64,000 nt of DNA, from assembly GCA_963784895.1 (NCBI GenBank), contig CAWATM010000005.1, positions 1-64,000 on the forward strand, written 5' to 3'. Shown one piece after another: positions 36,150 to 45,069 of the stretch (within the stretch, counting starts at the first letter, position 1; every line of letters begins with the position of its first letter). The translations under genes were made by a program, and so were the position numbers. The stretch is from Gaiellasilicea sp963784895 (GTDB lineage: Bacteria; Actinomycetota; Thermoleophilia; Gaiellales; Gaiellaceae). The notes beneath the pieces were generated by a model. That model was not told where the DNA came from. It ran no database searches and was given only the letters and a program-made list of their open reading frames with translations.

Positions 36150-36482
36150 TCAGGCGGCCGAGATCAGCCGCTCGTGCTTTCGCTGTTCCCACTCGACCCA
36201 GTCCGCGCCCGGTCCCGCCGCGCGCATCCAGTTGTCGAGGGCGATCCGGAGCTCGGGCTCGCGGCGGAGGCGCGCCGAGAAGGCGACCTCGTCCAGCTCG
36301 ATCCCGAACCGCTCCCGCAGCAGCTTGAGCTGCCGGAGCTGGAGGAGAGCGCCCTGCCCGTAGATCCTGTAACCGGCGACTGTCCGCTCCGGAACCACGA
36401 GACCCATGGTCTCGAGATACCGGAGCATCCGAGCCGACCAACCGGTCTGCGCGGCCGCCTCGCCGATCGTGAGCGCCTCCAC
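36150..36482 (-). CDS. MerR-family transcriptional regulator
   Basis: A 110-residue protein. LTIGEAAAQTGWSARMLRYLETMGLVVPERTVAGYRIYG is a complete MerR HTH and wing (about 4-45). A short coiled coil (LLQLRQLKLLRERFGIELDEVAFSARLRREPEL) follows for dimerisation. There are no Cys, so it is not a thiol-metal sensor. It is 13 bases upstream of ahcY on the same strand and probably co-transcribed; it may control the SAM-cycle unit. Confidence 0.85.
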   Translation of the reverse strand: MEALTIGEAAAQTGWSARMLRYLETMGLVVPERTVAGYRIYGQGALLQLRQLKLLRERFGIELDEVAFSARLRREPELRIALDNWMRAAGPGADWVEWEQRKHERLISAA

Positions 36483-36506
36483 CGGCGCAACCTTACCAGA
36501 GTTGTG

Positions 36507-36917
36507 TCAGGGCGTCGAGGTGCCCTCGCGGCCGTAGAGGTCATCGAGCCGGACGACGTCGTCGAGGTGCGGTGTCGAGACCTCCAGGATCGTCGTATCC
36601 TCGAGCGCGGTGACCCGATGGACCGTGCCGGGCGTGTACCGGAACGCCGCACCCGCCGAGATCACCTCCTCGTTCAGGACCGCCTGTCCCACCTCTCCGA
36701 GCTCGAGCTTCGCCCTGCCCGACTGGACGAGCCACGACTCGTCCTTCTCGTTGTGGAACTGGAGGCTGAGGGCGGCACCGGCCTTCACGAAGAGCAGCTT
36801 GCCGCAGTAGACGTCCGTCAGCGCCCAGATCAGCTCATGGCCCCACGGCTTCTCGACCTTCCGGACCTCGAAACGCCAGCGGTCGATCGAATCCAGGTTC
36901 GGGGAGTCGACGCTCAC
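36507..36917 (-). CDS. Cupin-domain protein, mannose-6-phosphate isomerase type II-like
   Basis: A 136-residue single cupin barrel. The metal motif is LSLQFHNEKDESWLVQSGRAKLELG (H, E in G-x5-HxHx3-6E form, here H-N-E-K-D-E) and the second cupin motif is PGTVHRVTALEDTTILEVSTP with His. This resembles the PMI-type domain fused to GDP-mannose pyrophosphorylases. GTG at 36917 overlaps the stop of the NDP-sugar pyrophosphorylase (GTGA), which supports a role in sugar-phosphate isomerisation or epimerisation for polysaccharide synthesis. Confidence 0.82.
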   Translation of the reverse strand: MSVDSPNLDSIDRWRFEVRKVEKPWGHELIWALTDVYCGKLLFVKAGAALSLQFHNEKDESWLVQSGRAKLELGEVGQAVLNEEVISAGAAFRYTPGTVHRVTALEDTTILEVSTPHLDDVVRLDDLYGREGTSTP

Positions 36918-38030
36918 GGGAAGGAGACCGCGCCCGCCGCAATCGTTTCGTCCGCTGCCACCCGCATGCCGTGGTCGAGCATATTCCTGTCGCCGACCCG
37001 GGCGCCAGGACCGACGACGCTGAGCCCACGCACGTCGCACTCGACCCCGAGCTCCGCGTGCTCGCCGACGATCGACCCGGAGACGTGCGTTTGCGCGCCG
37101 ACGACGGCGCCCGCCCCGATCACGGACGACTCGACCGAGGCGCCCTCCCCTACGACTGCGTTCGCGCCGATCACCGCGAGGCTGCCGATTCGGGCACCGG
37201 TGCCGATCCTGGCCCCCGCGCCGACGAAGACGGGCGGCACGAGCCGCGCACCTGCCGTCTCCGCGCCGTCGGCCACGAGTGTGTAGTCGGGGCCGAGGCG
37301 CTCGCCGAGCTCGGTGACGAAGTTGCGCTCGAGCACGTCGCGGTGCGCCTGCAGGTAGGCCTCTGGCGTGCCGATGTCGAGCCAGTAGCCGGGCAGGGCG
37401 ACGCCGTACACCGCCGCCTCCCCGACCAGTGTGCGGGAAGACCTCGCGCTCGATCGACACCGGCCGCCCGGCCGGGATCAGGTCGAGCACATCGGGCTCG
37501 AGCACGTACATGCCCGCGTTGATCAAGTTCGTGTCGATCTCCTCCGGTCGCGGCTTCTCGAGGAAGCTCAGCACCCGGCCGTCGTCGGCGTGGACGCGGA
37601 CGAGCCCGTAGCGGCTCGGATCCTCGACGGGCGTGAGCAGGATCGTCGCCCGGCAGGCGCGGTCGCGGTGGAAGTCGACGAGCGCGCCGAGGTCGGTCTC
37701 GCGGAGCGAGTCGCCGTTGAGGGCGAAGAACGGCTCCTCGAGCCCCTCGGCCGCGAAGCGGATCGCGCCGCCGGTCCCGAGCGGCTCCTCCTCGATCCGG
37801 TATTCGAGCGCGAGCTCGCCGTAGCGGTCGCCGAAGTAGTCCTGGATCTGGGTGGGCAGGTAGCCGCACGAGATGATCGCGCGGGTGACGCCGAAGCGGC
37901 GCAGGTGCTCGAAGGTGTAGGCGAGCTGGGGCCGGTCGACGAGCGGCAGCATGTCCTTCCGCGTCCGGTCGGTCAGGGGCCGCAGCCGGGTGCCGAGGCC
38001 GCCGACGAGGATGACGGCGGGCAGGCTCAC
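36914..38030 (-). CDS. NDP-sugar pyrophosphorylase with left-handed beta-helix domain (one-base frameshift)
   Basis: Mannose-1-phosphate guanylyltransferase/glucose-1-phosphate uridylyltransferase-like enzyme. From GTG at 38030: PAVILVGGLGTRLRPLTDRTRKDMLPLVDRP (nucleotide-binding signature), FALNGDSLRETDLGALVDFH, FLEKPRPEEIDTNLINAGMYVLEPDVLDLI. Near 37420 the frame breaks. The next frame continues without loss as VYGVALPGYWLDIGTPEAYLQAHRDVL and a hexapeptide-repeat C-terminus (IGTGARIGSLAVIGANAVVGEGA). The span is one base longer than a multiple of three, so one extra base near TTCCCGCACA explains it, either as sequencing error or true mutation. It overlaps neighbours at both ends by four bases. 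Confidence 0.82.
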
Positions 38031-39310
38031 GCCGAGGGGCGGCCGATGCCCTCGTAGACCCAGCCGAACTCGCGCATCCGATCGGGATCGAGCATGTTGC
38101 GGCCGTCGACGAAGACCGGCTGCACCGCACCCGCGGTTGCACGGGCAGCCGCCCAGTCGACGTCGGCGAGCTCGGGCCACTCGGTCACGAGCACGACCGC
38201 GTCCGTGCCGGCCAGCGCCGCGTCGACGGACTCGACCTGTTCGACGCCGTCGAGGCTGTCCATCCGCGCAATCGGATCCCAGACGCGCACCCGCGAGCCT
38301 TCGGCGACGAGCCTGCCGGCGAGCACGAGGCTCGGCGCCTCGCGGACGTCGTCGGTGTTCGGCTTGAACGCGATCCCGAGCAGCGCCACCCTCTTGCCGC
38401 GGAGGCTGCCGAGATGATGTCGGAGCTTTCCGATCACGCGCCGCTTCTGCAGCTCGTTCACCTCGATGACCGCGTTCAGGAGCTGAAAGTGGTAGCCGGA
38501 GTTGGCCGCGAGCTGCTTCAGCGCGAGCGAGTCCTTCGGGAAGCAGCTGCCGCCGTAGCCGATCCCGGCGCGGAGGAAGCTCTGGCCGATCCGCCGGTCG
38601 AGCCCGACGCCCTCCGCGACGCGGACGACGTCGGCGCCGGTCGCCTCGCAGACGTTCGCGATCTCGTTGATGAAGCTGATCCGCGTCATCAGGGCCGCGT
38701 TCGCGGCGAGCTTGATCATCTCGGCCGAGGCGACGTCGCTGCGGACGACGGGACCGTCGATACCCTCGTGCAGCGCCTCGACCGCGTCGCCGTCGGCCTC
38801 GGCGAACGAGCCGATCACGATCCGGTCGGGGTGCTGGAAGTCGCGGATCGCGGTTCCCTCGGCCGTGAACTCCGGGTTGGAGACGTAGCCGACGTGCTCG
38901 AGCCCGCGCTCGTCGAGGCGGTGACGCACCTTCTCGCCCGTACCGACGGGCACGGTGCTCTTCATCACCATCACCGCCCGTCCCTCGAGGCCGCCGAGCT
39001 CGTCGACGACCGTCCAGACCGCCGAGAGGTCGGCATCGCCGGAGTAGGTTGGCGGCGTCCCGACCGCGACGTAGAGGAAGTCGGCGCCCTCGACCGCCTC
39101 GGCGACGTCGAGCGTGTAGCTCAGCCGCTCGGCGTTCCGGTGCAGCAGGTGATCGAGGCCGGGCTCGAAGATCGGCACCTCGCCCGCGCGCAGCCGGTCG
39201 ATCCGTTCGGCGACGACGTCGCGGACGACGACGTCGTGCCCGAGCTCGGCGAAGCATGCACCGGTGACGAGGCCGACATAGCCGGCGCCGAAGACAGCGA
39301 CCCTGGACAC
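38027..39310 (-). CDS. ugd: UDP-glucose 6-dehydrogenase
   Basis: A 427-residue NAD-dependent enzyme oxidising UDP-glucose to UDP-glucuronate. The N-terminus VAVFGAGYVGLVTGACFAELGHDV binds NAD. STVPVGTG, NPEFTAEGTAIRDFQHPDRIVIG and the catalytic Cys in GIGYGGSCFPKDSLAL (about 255-270) define the family. The C-terminal domain has LGIAFKPNTDDVREAPSLVLAGRL and VWDPIA. Downstream genes overlap (GTGA), giving a ugd-pyrophosphorylase-cupin unit for envelope sugar nucleotides. Confidence 0.95.
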   Translation of the reverse strand: MSRVAVFGAGYVGLVTGACFAELGHDVVVRDVVAERIDRLRAGEVPIFEPGLDHLLHRNAERLSYTLDVAEAVEGADFLYVAVGTPPTYSGDADLSAVWTVVDELGGLEGRAVMVMKSTVPVGTGEKVRHRLDERGLEHVGYVSNPEFTAEGTAIRDFQHPDRIVIGSFAEADGDAVEALHEGIDGPVVRSDVASAEMIKLAANAALMTRISFINEIANVCEATGADVVRVAEGVGLDRRIGQSFLRAGIGYGGSCFPKDSLALKQLAANSGYHFQLLNAVIEVNELQKRRVIGKLRHHLGSLRGKRVALLGIAFKPNTDDVREAPSLVLAGRLVAEGSRVRVWDPIARMDSLDGVEQVESVDAALAGTDAVVLVTEWPELADVDWAAARATAGAVQPVFVDGRNMLDPDRMREFGWVYEGIGRPSA

Positions 39311-39326
39311 GCGCCGAACCTACCTA

Positions 39327-39381
39327 GAACCTCGAACGCCACGGAGGCTGAGCTCGTGAGCCGCCGCGACGTTCGAGGTTC
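39327..39381 (-). terminator. Inverted repeat between LCP gene and ugd
   Basis: GAACCTCGAACG (39327-39338) and CGTTCGAGGTTC (39370-39381) are perfectly complementary over 12 bp, with a smaller inner stem (GGCT/AGCC). The right arm overlaps the stop codon of the LCP gene. It could end LCP transcription or act in the ugd leader. Confidence 0.45.
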
Positions 39382-41329
39382 ATTTGACTTTGTCGAGCGG
39401 CTTGAGACCCTTCGCGATCGCGAGCATGGTCTCGTTCGAGAGCGAGTCGAGCAGCGTGTTGACGACCCAGTAACTCGCGCCGCCCTGGCGCAGGACGACC
39501 ATGTGCAGCTTCGGGCCGGTGTAGTGGAGCTCGTAGCGACGGCCGCCGATCGAGCGGACGAAGTTGCGCTCGCTGAGCGCCGGCGCCTCCTCCCAGTCGG
39601 TCATCTGCACGCCCCAGTACTCGCTCGCACCCGTCCTGTAGGTGAGGCGGATCGTCTTGTGGTCCCCGTCCGGGTCGATCCGGTACATGCGCACCGGCCT
39701 CTCCCGGTCGATCCACGAAGAGCGCTCGACCACAGTCGGCACCATCACCTTGAACGGCACCTTCGGCGCCCGCTCGCGCAGCAGCGCGAGCGAGGCCTCG
39801 GCGCCGGGAGCGACGTTCGCGGGCTGGCGCTGCGGCGTCTTGTCGACTGGAGCCTCGGCCAGCGTCCCGTGGAAGGTCTGCCCGACGATCACGGTCAGCA
39901 TCGCCCCGTTCGCGAGCGCGCCGATCTTCGGGTTGAGCGCGACGACGTCGTCGGTGCCGAAGAGCGTTCCCACCTTCTTCGCCGCGGCTGCCGCGCCGGC
40001 CTGGGACTTGTCGTAGTGGATCCGCGTGTCGAAGTACTCCCAGTTCGGCGCGTTCGCATTCTTCCCGTCCGGCGGATAGACCATCTGGTACGCGCGCTGG
40101 GAGAGCAGGTAGCTGGCGGTGCCGGCCGAGCCGGTGACCCCGTTCCCGTTCAGGACCGTGATCGTCGTCTCGCGCGGCGCCGGCGCCTTCGTCGCGGACG
40201 GCTTCGGTTTCTCGTTCAGCGCCACCTGCGTCGCCTTCTGCGGCGACTCGACGTCGGGGTGCGAGAACTCCTGCACCGCCTTTTTGATGTTCGCCTCCGG
40301 CACGAGCAGGTCGAAGCCCGACGTCTCCTCGATCCCCTCGAGCTTCGACTGGAAGAAATGACCGGGCGGCAGCGAGTAGGCAAAGAGGGCGTACTCGAGC
40401 ACCGTTCTGCCGTCCAGCTCCGAGTTGCCGCCGACGCCGACCTCGACATTCGATGTGATCGTCTTGATCACCTTGGGCAGGTCGAGCGGGCCGGCGCTCG
40501 CCTTCACCTGGTCCTTGAACGCGCGCACGAACAGCTGCTGGCGGGCGACGCGGTAGAGGTCGGAATCGGTGTGCCGGTAGCGCACGAAGTCGAGCGCCTG
40601 GTAGCCGCCGAGCTTCTGATAGCCCGGGAAGAGGTTGATCGTGGCGTAGCCGAAGTCGCCGCCGCGGTCGTTGAAGTAGCGCCGGTCGACGTCCATCCAG
40701 ACGCCGCCGACCGCGTCGACGAGCTGACGGAAGCCGCGAAAGTTGACGGTGATCAGGTAGTTCACCGACAGGCCGGTGAGCTTGCGGACGGTCTCGAGCG
40801 TCCCCTTCGTGCCGCAGGTCGCGTAGGCATTGTTGATCCTCGCGCCGAACGGCGCCCTACCCGGACAGTGGATCTGCACGAAGAGGTCGCGCGGGAACGA
40901 CATCATCGAGATCGACTTCGTCTCGGGGTCGGCCCGCACGAGCATCACCGTGTCGGAGCGCGACTGGACGTCCTTCCCCTCGCCGGCGCGCTTGTCGTAG
41001 CCGACGACGAGCGCCGTCGCAGGCTGGCCAGGGAGCGCCACGTCGAGCCGCTTCGCCGCGACCTTGACGTCGGGCGTCGAGGCGACCACGTCGGCGACGC
41101 TCTCGTGGAACCAGAGGTAGGCGCCTCCGGCCGCGGAGCCGATCGCGACGAGCAGGATCACGCCCGCCCAGGCGAGCGCAGTGCGGACGAACGCCCAGCG
41201 CGAGCGTGGCGGCGGCTCCGGCTGGCGGTAGATCGTGATCGGCGAGAGCGAGCCCGGCGGCAGGACTGCGCGTCCATTGCCGTTGGCGGCCGCCCCGCGG
41301 CCGATACCTCTCTTGAGCGTGGTCCGCAT
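39380..41329 (-). CDS. LytR-CpsA-Psr (LCP) family protein with LytR_C domain
   Basis: A 649-residue membrane protein of the ligase family that attaches polymers to peptidoglycan. Cytoplasmic residues 1-45, TM helix 48-72 (ALAWAGVILLVAIGSAAGGAYL), LCP domain about 105-300 (SRSDTVMLVRADPETKSISMMSFPRDLFVQI, INNAYATCGTKGTLETVRKLTG, FVRYRHTDSDLYRVARQQLFVRA with the catalytic-site Arg and Asp residues), then LytR_C (ITVLNGNGVTGSAGTASYLLS, about 395-470). An extra C-terminal domain (about 520-649, EYWGVQMTDWEEAP ... VLRQGGASYWVVNTLLDSL) is unassigned. The neighbours ugd and NDP-sugar enzymes fit capsule or teichuronic-acid-like polymer attachment. Confidence 0.92.
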   Translation of the reverse strand: MRTTLKRGIGRGAAANGNGRAVLPPGSLSPITIYRQPEPPPRSRWAFVRTALAWAGVILLVAIGSAAGGAYLWFHESVADVVASTPDVKVAAKRLDVALPGQPATALVVGYDKRAGEGKDVQSRSDTVMLVRADPETKSISMMSFPRDLFVQIHCPGRAPFGARINNAYATCGTKGTLETVRKLTGLSVNYLITVNFRGFRQLVDAVGGVWMDVDRRYFNDRGGDFGYATINLFPGYQKLGGYQALDFVRYRHTDSDLYRVARQQLFVRAFKDQVKASAGPLDLPKVIKTITSNVEVGVGGNSELDGRTVLEYALFAYSLPPGHFFQSKLEGIEETSGFDLLVPEANIKKAVQEFSHPDVESPQKATQVALNEKPKPSATKAPAPRETTITVLNGNGVTGSAGTASYLLSQRAYQMVYPPDGKNANAPNWEYFDTRIHYDKSQAGAAAAAKKVGTLFGTDDVVALNPKIGALANGAMLTVIVGQTFHGTLAEAPVDKTPQRQPANVAPGAEASLALLRERAPKVPFKVMVPTVVERSSWIDRERPVRMYRIDPDGDHKTIRLTYRTGASEYWGVQMTDWEEAPALSERNFVRSIGGRRYELHYTGPKLHMVVLRQGGASYWVVNTLLDSLSNETMLAIAKGLKPLDKVK

Positions 41330-41377
41330 AAGGAAAGCGGGCCAGGCGCCCGCGACGGTGCCCAGGATAGCGAGCGA

Positions 41378-42478
41378 CTAGGTCGTCGCGGCTCTGACGG
41401 ACGCGAGCGCCTCGGCGAAGAACGCGTTCTCGTCCGGCGTTCCGACCGTGATCCGGAGCGCCCCGGGTGCGCCGAACGCGGCCATCGGCCGGACGATCGC
41501 TCCCTGGCGGAGCAGTGCGTCGAAGAGCGCGAGCGCATCGCCGTCGACCTCGACGAAGAGGAAGTTCGCGACCGCCGGGCCTGCTGGGGCGAGGCTGTGC
41601 TCCCGGAGAGTCCGCTCGAGCGCTGCGCGGCCGGCGGCCGTGAGGCGGCGGCGTTCGGAGAGCTCGTCGGCGCCGTCGATGCTGGCGAGCGCGGCGACCT
41701 GCGCCTGCGTGCCGACGTCGAAGGCGCGGCGCGTCTTGCCGATCGCCTGGATCACGTCCGCCGGGCCGACGCCGTAGCCGACCCGAAGGCCGGCGAGGCC
41801 GTAGATCTTCGAAAACGTCCGCAGCACGAGCACGCGGTGGCCGGCGCGGAGGTACTCCGCGACCCCTTCGGGGTAGTCGTCGCGGTCGATGTACTCGAAG
41901 TAGGCCTGGTCGAGCACCGTGAGGACGTGCTGGGGAACGCGCTCGAAGTAGTCGTCGAGCTGCGCGCGGGTGGTCATCGTCCCGGTCGGGTTGTTCGGCG
42001 TCGCGATGTAGACGAGCTTCGTCCGCGGCCCGACGGCCGCGAGCAGCGCGTCGAGGTCGTAGTGGTCGTCGACGAGCGGCACCTTGCGCGGGACGGCACC
42101 GAGCTTGAGCGCGTCGAGCGCATAGCTGATGAACGACGGCCAAGCAGTGACGACCTCGTCGCCGGGATCGAGCGTGGCCACCGAGAGGTGACCGATGATC
42201 GCGTCGACGCCGGCTCCGGTGATCACGTTCGCCGCGTCGACGCCGTGACGCTCCGCGATCGCGTTGCGGAGGTGGAACGCGCCGCCGTCGGGATAGCGGT
42301 TGAGCGACCGGGCGCTTCGTTCGAGCGCCTCGAGCGCAGCCGGGAACGGACCCCACGGCCCCTCGTTCGAGGCGAGCTTGACGACGCGGTCGAGCCCGAG
42401 CTCGCGTTGCACCTCCTCCTCCGGCTTCCCCGGCTCGTACGGAACGAGCCCGTCGAGAGCGGCGCGGAAGAGGCTCAT
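41378..42478 (-). CDS. hisC: Histidinol-phosphate aminotransferase
   Basis: A 366-residue PLP-dependent class I/II aminotransferase acting in histidine synthesis. It has KLASNEGPWGPFPAALEAL (substrate region), NRYPDGGAFHLRNAIAERHGV, IATPNNPTGTMTT, VLDQAYFEYI and the PLP lysine in RTFSKIYGLAGLRVGYG. Similar enzymes transaminate aromatic amino acids (Pat), and the gene is not within a his operon, so aromatic aminotransferase remains possible. A small membrane protein gene lies 7 bases upstream. Confidence 0.88.
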   Translation of the reverse strand: MSLFRAALDGLVPYEPGKPEEEVQRELGLDRVVKLASNEGPWGPFPAALEALERSARSLNRYPDGGAFHLRNAIAERHGVDAANVITGAGVDAIIGHLSVATLDPGDEVVTAWPSFISYALDALKLGAVPRKVPLVDDHYDLDALLAAVGPRTKLVYIATPNNPTGTMTTRAQLDDYFERVPQHVLTVLDQAYFEYIDRDDYPEGVAEYLRAGHRVLVLRTFSKIYGLAGLRVGYGVGPADVIQAIGKTRRAFDVGTQAQVAALASIDGADELSERRRLTAAGRAALERTLREHSLAPAGPAVANFLFVEVDGDALALFDALLRQGAIVRPMAAFGAPGALRITVGTPDENAFFAEALASVRAATT

Positions 42479-42485
42479 CGCGGGG

Positions 42486-42716
42486 TTACTCGGCCGGGGA
42501 CGGCGGTAGCTCGGCGTCGTCCGAGCTGCGCTTCCGCCAGAACCAGAGGATGCCGCCGACGGCGGCCAGACCCGCCGCGATCGCGCCCTTGTTCGGCCGC
42601 TTCGTCCCCTCGATGGTGCCGGGCACCGCCTGGCGCGCCTTGTGCTTCATCACCGTCTTGGCACCCACCCAGGTGAGCCAGCCGAGAACGGCGTTGCGCC
42701 TGTTGAAGATGCTCAT
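42486..42716 (-). CDS. Small membrane protein upstream of hisC
   Basis: A 76-residue basic protein with one C-terminal TM helix (GAIAAGLAAVGGILWFW) followed by RKRSSDD. The N-terminus MSIFNRRNAVLGWLTWVGAKTVMKHKAR is amphipathic. The family is not recognised. I chose the ATG at 42716 because the longer open frame upstream looks non-coding. It is probably co-transcribed with hisC. Confidence 0.65.
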   Translation of the reverse strand: MSIFNRRNAVLGWLTWVGAKTVMKHKARQAVPGTIEGTKRPNKGAIAAGLAAVGGILWFWRKRSSDDAELPPSPAE

Positions 42717-42752
42717 CGGCGAGAGGCTAACAGCCTCCGCCAACGGCCGTTT

Positions 42753-42789
42753 CGGCCATGTCCCAGGGACTGTCCCTCGGACATGGCCG
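42753..42789. repeat. 37-nt near-perfect palindrome
   Basis: Arms CGGCCATGTCC and GGACATGGCCG flank an inner dyad AGGGAC-T-GTCCCT. All 18 base pairs match except one C-C pair. Such symmetry in intergenic DNA could be a dispersed repeat (REP/MITE-like), a protein-binding dyad or an upstream promoter element for the small membrane gene. Confidence 0.7.
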
Positions 42790-42849
42790 CAACGGCCCGT
42801 GGCCGAGCGAGAGCGAAGCGACCCGTCAGGAGTTGCGGACGGCGCACCA

Positions 42850-42887
42850 AAAAGCGAACCGCCCCCTCTGCGGCAAGGGGGCGGTTC
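42850..42887 (-). terminator. Rho-independent terminator of lpdA
   Basis: On the minus strand GAACCGCCCCCT pairs with AGGGGGCGGTTC (42856-42867 with 42876-42887, 12 bp, 8-nt loop) and is followed at once by GCTTTTTGG. It stands about 140 bases past the lpdA stop. Stem and T run make it one of the clearest intrinsic terminators here. Confidence 0.8.
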
Positions 42888-43026
42888 TGGGAGAAAGGCG
42901 GGGCCGGCGGGCGGCACGGCCCCTATGTGGGACGAGGGCACGTCCTTGGCTATTGAGATGCCGCCCCCGCGGAAACCTTGCGCGACGTCGAAACCTTTTT
43001 GTCGTTATGAGATTTCGCGAAGCCGC

Positions 43027-44433
43027 CTAGGTCTGTGCGGGAGCCCGTTTCTTGTTCGGCAGATGGATCGCGCGGCCGAGAGCCACGAGCCCTGCCTCCT
43101 TGATCGCCTCCGACAGCGTCGGGTGCGCGGCCATCCCGTCTGCCACCGTCTCGACCGTCGCCTCGGCGTCGAGCGCCACCGTGCCGGCCTCGATCAGGTC
43201 GGTCACATGCGGGCCGACCATGATCAGGCCGAGCAGCTCGCCGTACTTGGTCTCGTGGATCGACTTGACCCAGCCGACCGTCTCGGCCTGCATGACGGCG
43301 CGGGCGTTTGCGACCCACGGGAACATGCCGACGGCGATGTCGTCGCCGTGCAGCTCCCGCGCCTGCGCCTCGGTGAGGCCGACGCCCGCGATCTCGGGGT
43401 CGGTGTAGATCGGCCGGGGTACGGCCGGATCGCCGATCGTCGCCTCGTGCCCGCACGCGTTCTCGGCGGCGACCTCGCCCTCGCGGAATGCGGTGTGCGC
43501 GAGCTGCCAGTAGCCGGCGCAATCGCCGACGGCGTAGACGTGAGGCACGGTCGTCCGCCGGTGCTCGTCGGTCGCGATGCCGGCGCGGCGGTCGAGCTGG
43601 ACGCCGATCTCCTCGAGCCCGAGCCCCTCGACGAGCGGGCCGCGCCCGATCGACACGAGCATCAGATCGGCCTCGACGCTCTCGCCGTCGCCGAAATGGA
43701 CGCGGAGCTGGTTGCCGTCGTCTTCGACGCCGTTGCACTGCTTGCCGAGCTGGAGCGCGATCCCGCGCTTGCCGAATGCCTTCGCGAGCTCCTTGGCCGC
43801 GTCCGCGTCCTCCTGCGGGATCAGCGTGTCGAGCATCTCGACGATCGTCACCTCGGAGCCGAACCGCTGGAAGATCGACGCGAACTCGCAGCCGATGATG
43901 CCGCCGCCCAGCACGACGAGCCGGCGCGGAACCTGCGTCTGCGCGAGGAGCCCGGTCGAGTCGACGCACCGCGGGGAGTCGATCCCCTCGATCGGCGGGC
44001 GGAGCGGGAACGAGCCCGTCGCCACGATCGCGCTCTTGAACTGGATGTCCTCGCCGCCCTCGACCGAGATCGTGTTCGGCCCGCTGAAGCGACCCCGGCC
44101 CTTGGCCCACTCGACGCCGTTCGCCTTGAAGAGGCCGGCGACGCCGCCGGTCATCTGCTTGACGACGCCGTTCTTCCACTCGACCGCCTGGCCGAAGTTG
44201 AGCTGCGGCCGGCTCACCTCGACGCCGAACTTGGCGAAGACCTCGCCCGCCTGGTGCAGCGCGTGCGCTGTCTGTACCCAGGCCTTCGTCGGGATGCAGC
44301 CCACCCGCAGGCAGGTGCCGCCGAGCTCGGGCTCCTGCTCGACGCAGACGACCTTCGCGCCCAGCTGGGCTGCGCGGATCGCTGCCGTGTACCCGCCGGG
44401 GCCTCCGCCCAGGACGGCGACGTCACATTCCAT
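43027..44433 (-). CDS. lpdA: Dihydrolipoyl dehydrogenase (E3)
   Basis: A 468-residue flavoenzyme reoxidising dihydrolipoamide with NAD. FAD motif VAVLGGGPGGYTAAIRAAQLGAKV, redox disulfide GGTCLRVGCIPTK (C-x4-C), NAD site LVVLGGGIIGCEFASIFQRFGSEVT, FAD motif 2 VYAVGDCAGYWQLAHTA, and the C-terminal catalytic His-Glu in AAHPTLSEAI. It serves the E1/E2 genes at 45874-49142, though it is separated from them by small unrelated genes and a plus-strand gene. Confidence 0.95.
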   Translation of the reverse strand: MECDVAVLGGGPGGYTAAIRAAQLGAKVVCVEQEPELGGTCLRVGCIPTKAWVQTAHALHQAGEVFAKFGVEVSRPQLNFGQAVEWKNGVVKQMTGGVAGLFKANGVEWAKGRGRFSGPNTISVEGGEDIQFKSAIVATGSFPLRPPIEGIDSPRCVDSTGLLAQTQVPRRLVVLGGGIIGCEFASIFQRFGSEVTIVEMLDTLIPQEDADAAKELAKAFGKRGIALQLGKQCNGVEDDGNQLRVHFGDGESVEADLMLVSIGRGPLVEGLGLEEIGVQLDRRAGIATDEHRRTTVPHVYAVGDCAGYWQLAHTAFREGEVAAENACGHEATIGDPAVPRPIYTDPEIAGVGLTEAQARELHGDDIAVGMFPWVANARAVMQAETVGWVKSIHETKYGELLGLIMVGPHVTDLIEAGTVALDAEATVETVADGMAAHPTLSEAIKEAGLVALGRAIHLPNKKRAPAQT

Positions 44434-44532
44434 CTCTCAACCTTTCCGTCGGAAGTCTCCTCTCGATGCTAACGATGAGTTCGCGGCGCCCGCGCCGTCC
44501 TAGGGACACACATCACGACGGAGGAGCGAACC

Positions 44533-45066
44533 ATGAGAAAGCTGGTCGAATCGACGTTCATGTCCCTCGACGGCGTGATCGACAACCCGCAGAACTGGAG
44601 CCCGCCCTACTGGGACGACGAGCACGCGGCGTATGCGCAGAAGCTGATGGCCGGCGCCGACGAGCTCCTCCTCGGCCGCAAGACCTACGAGGGGTTCGCC
44701 GAGGCCTGGCCGCAACGCTCGGGCGACCCGTACACGGACAAGATCAACGCGATGCCGAAGCACGTCGCGTCGCGGACGCTGACCGACCTGGCCTGGAACG
44801 CGCGCCCGCTCGAGGGCGACGCCGCAGAAGCGGTCGCGGCATTGAAGCAGCGGGACGGCGAGAACTTGCTCAAGTTCGGCACGGGCCAGTTCTCGCGGAC
44901 GCTGCTCGAGCACGGGCTGCTCGACGAGCTGCACGCGTGGATCTTCCCCGTGCTCGTCGGCGGCGGTCAGCGCCTGATCGACGGGATCGGCGTCACGCAT
45001 CTCCAGCTCGTCGAGACGACGCCCTTCGCGAGCGGCATCGTCGTCAACACCTACGCCCCGAAGTAG
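44533..45066 (+). CDS. RibD C-terminal/dihydrofolate reductase-like protein
   Basis: A 177-residue DHFR-fold protein of the COG0262 type. Marks are FMSLDGVIDNPQNW, DELLLGRKTYEGFAEAWP and LDELHAWIFPVLVGGGQRLI. The SD-like GGAGGAGCG precedes the ATG. These stand-alone RibD_C proteins are probably NADPH-dependent reductases of unknown substrate, not true folate enzymes. It is divergent from lpdA. Confidence 0.85.
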   Translation: MRKLVESTFMSLDGVIDNPQNWSPPYWDDEHAAYAQKLMAGADELLLGRKTYEGFAEAWPQRSGDPYTDKINAMPKHVASRTLTDLAWNARPLEGDAAEAVAALKQRDGENLLKFGTGQFSRTLLEHGLLDELHAWIFPVLVGGGQRLIDGIGVTHLQLVETTPFASGIVVNTYAPK

Positions 45067-45069
45067 CGC

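Larger units (their letters stand above)
42717..43026. other. Intergenic region with palindrome and terminator
   Basis: 310 bases between the small membrane gene and lpdA hold no convincing gene. They contain a 37-nt near-perfect palindrome (42753-42789) and a rho-independent terminator for lpdA (42850-42887). Confidence 0.7.

Noticed and set aside
38414..42676. Very long plus-strand open frame opposite ugd, LCP and hisC
   Set aside because: No domain or motif; three clear minus-strand genes explain the sequence.
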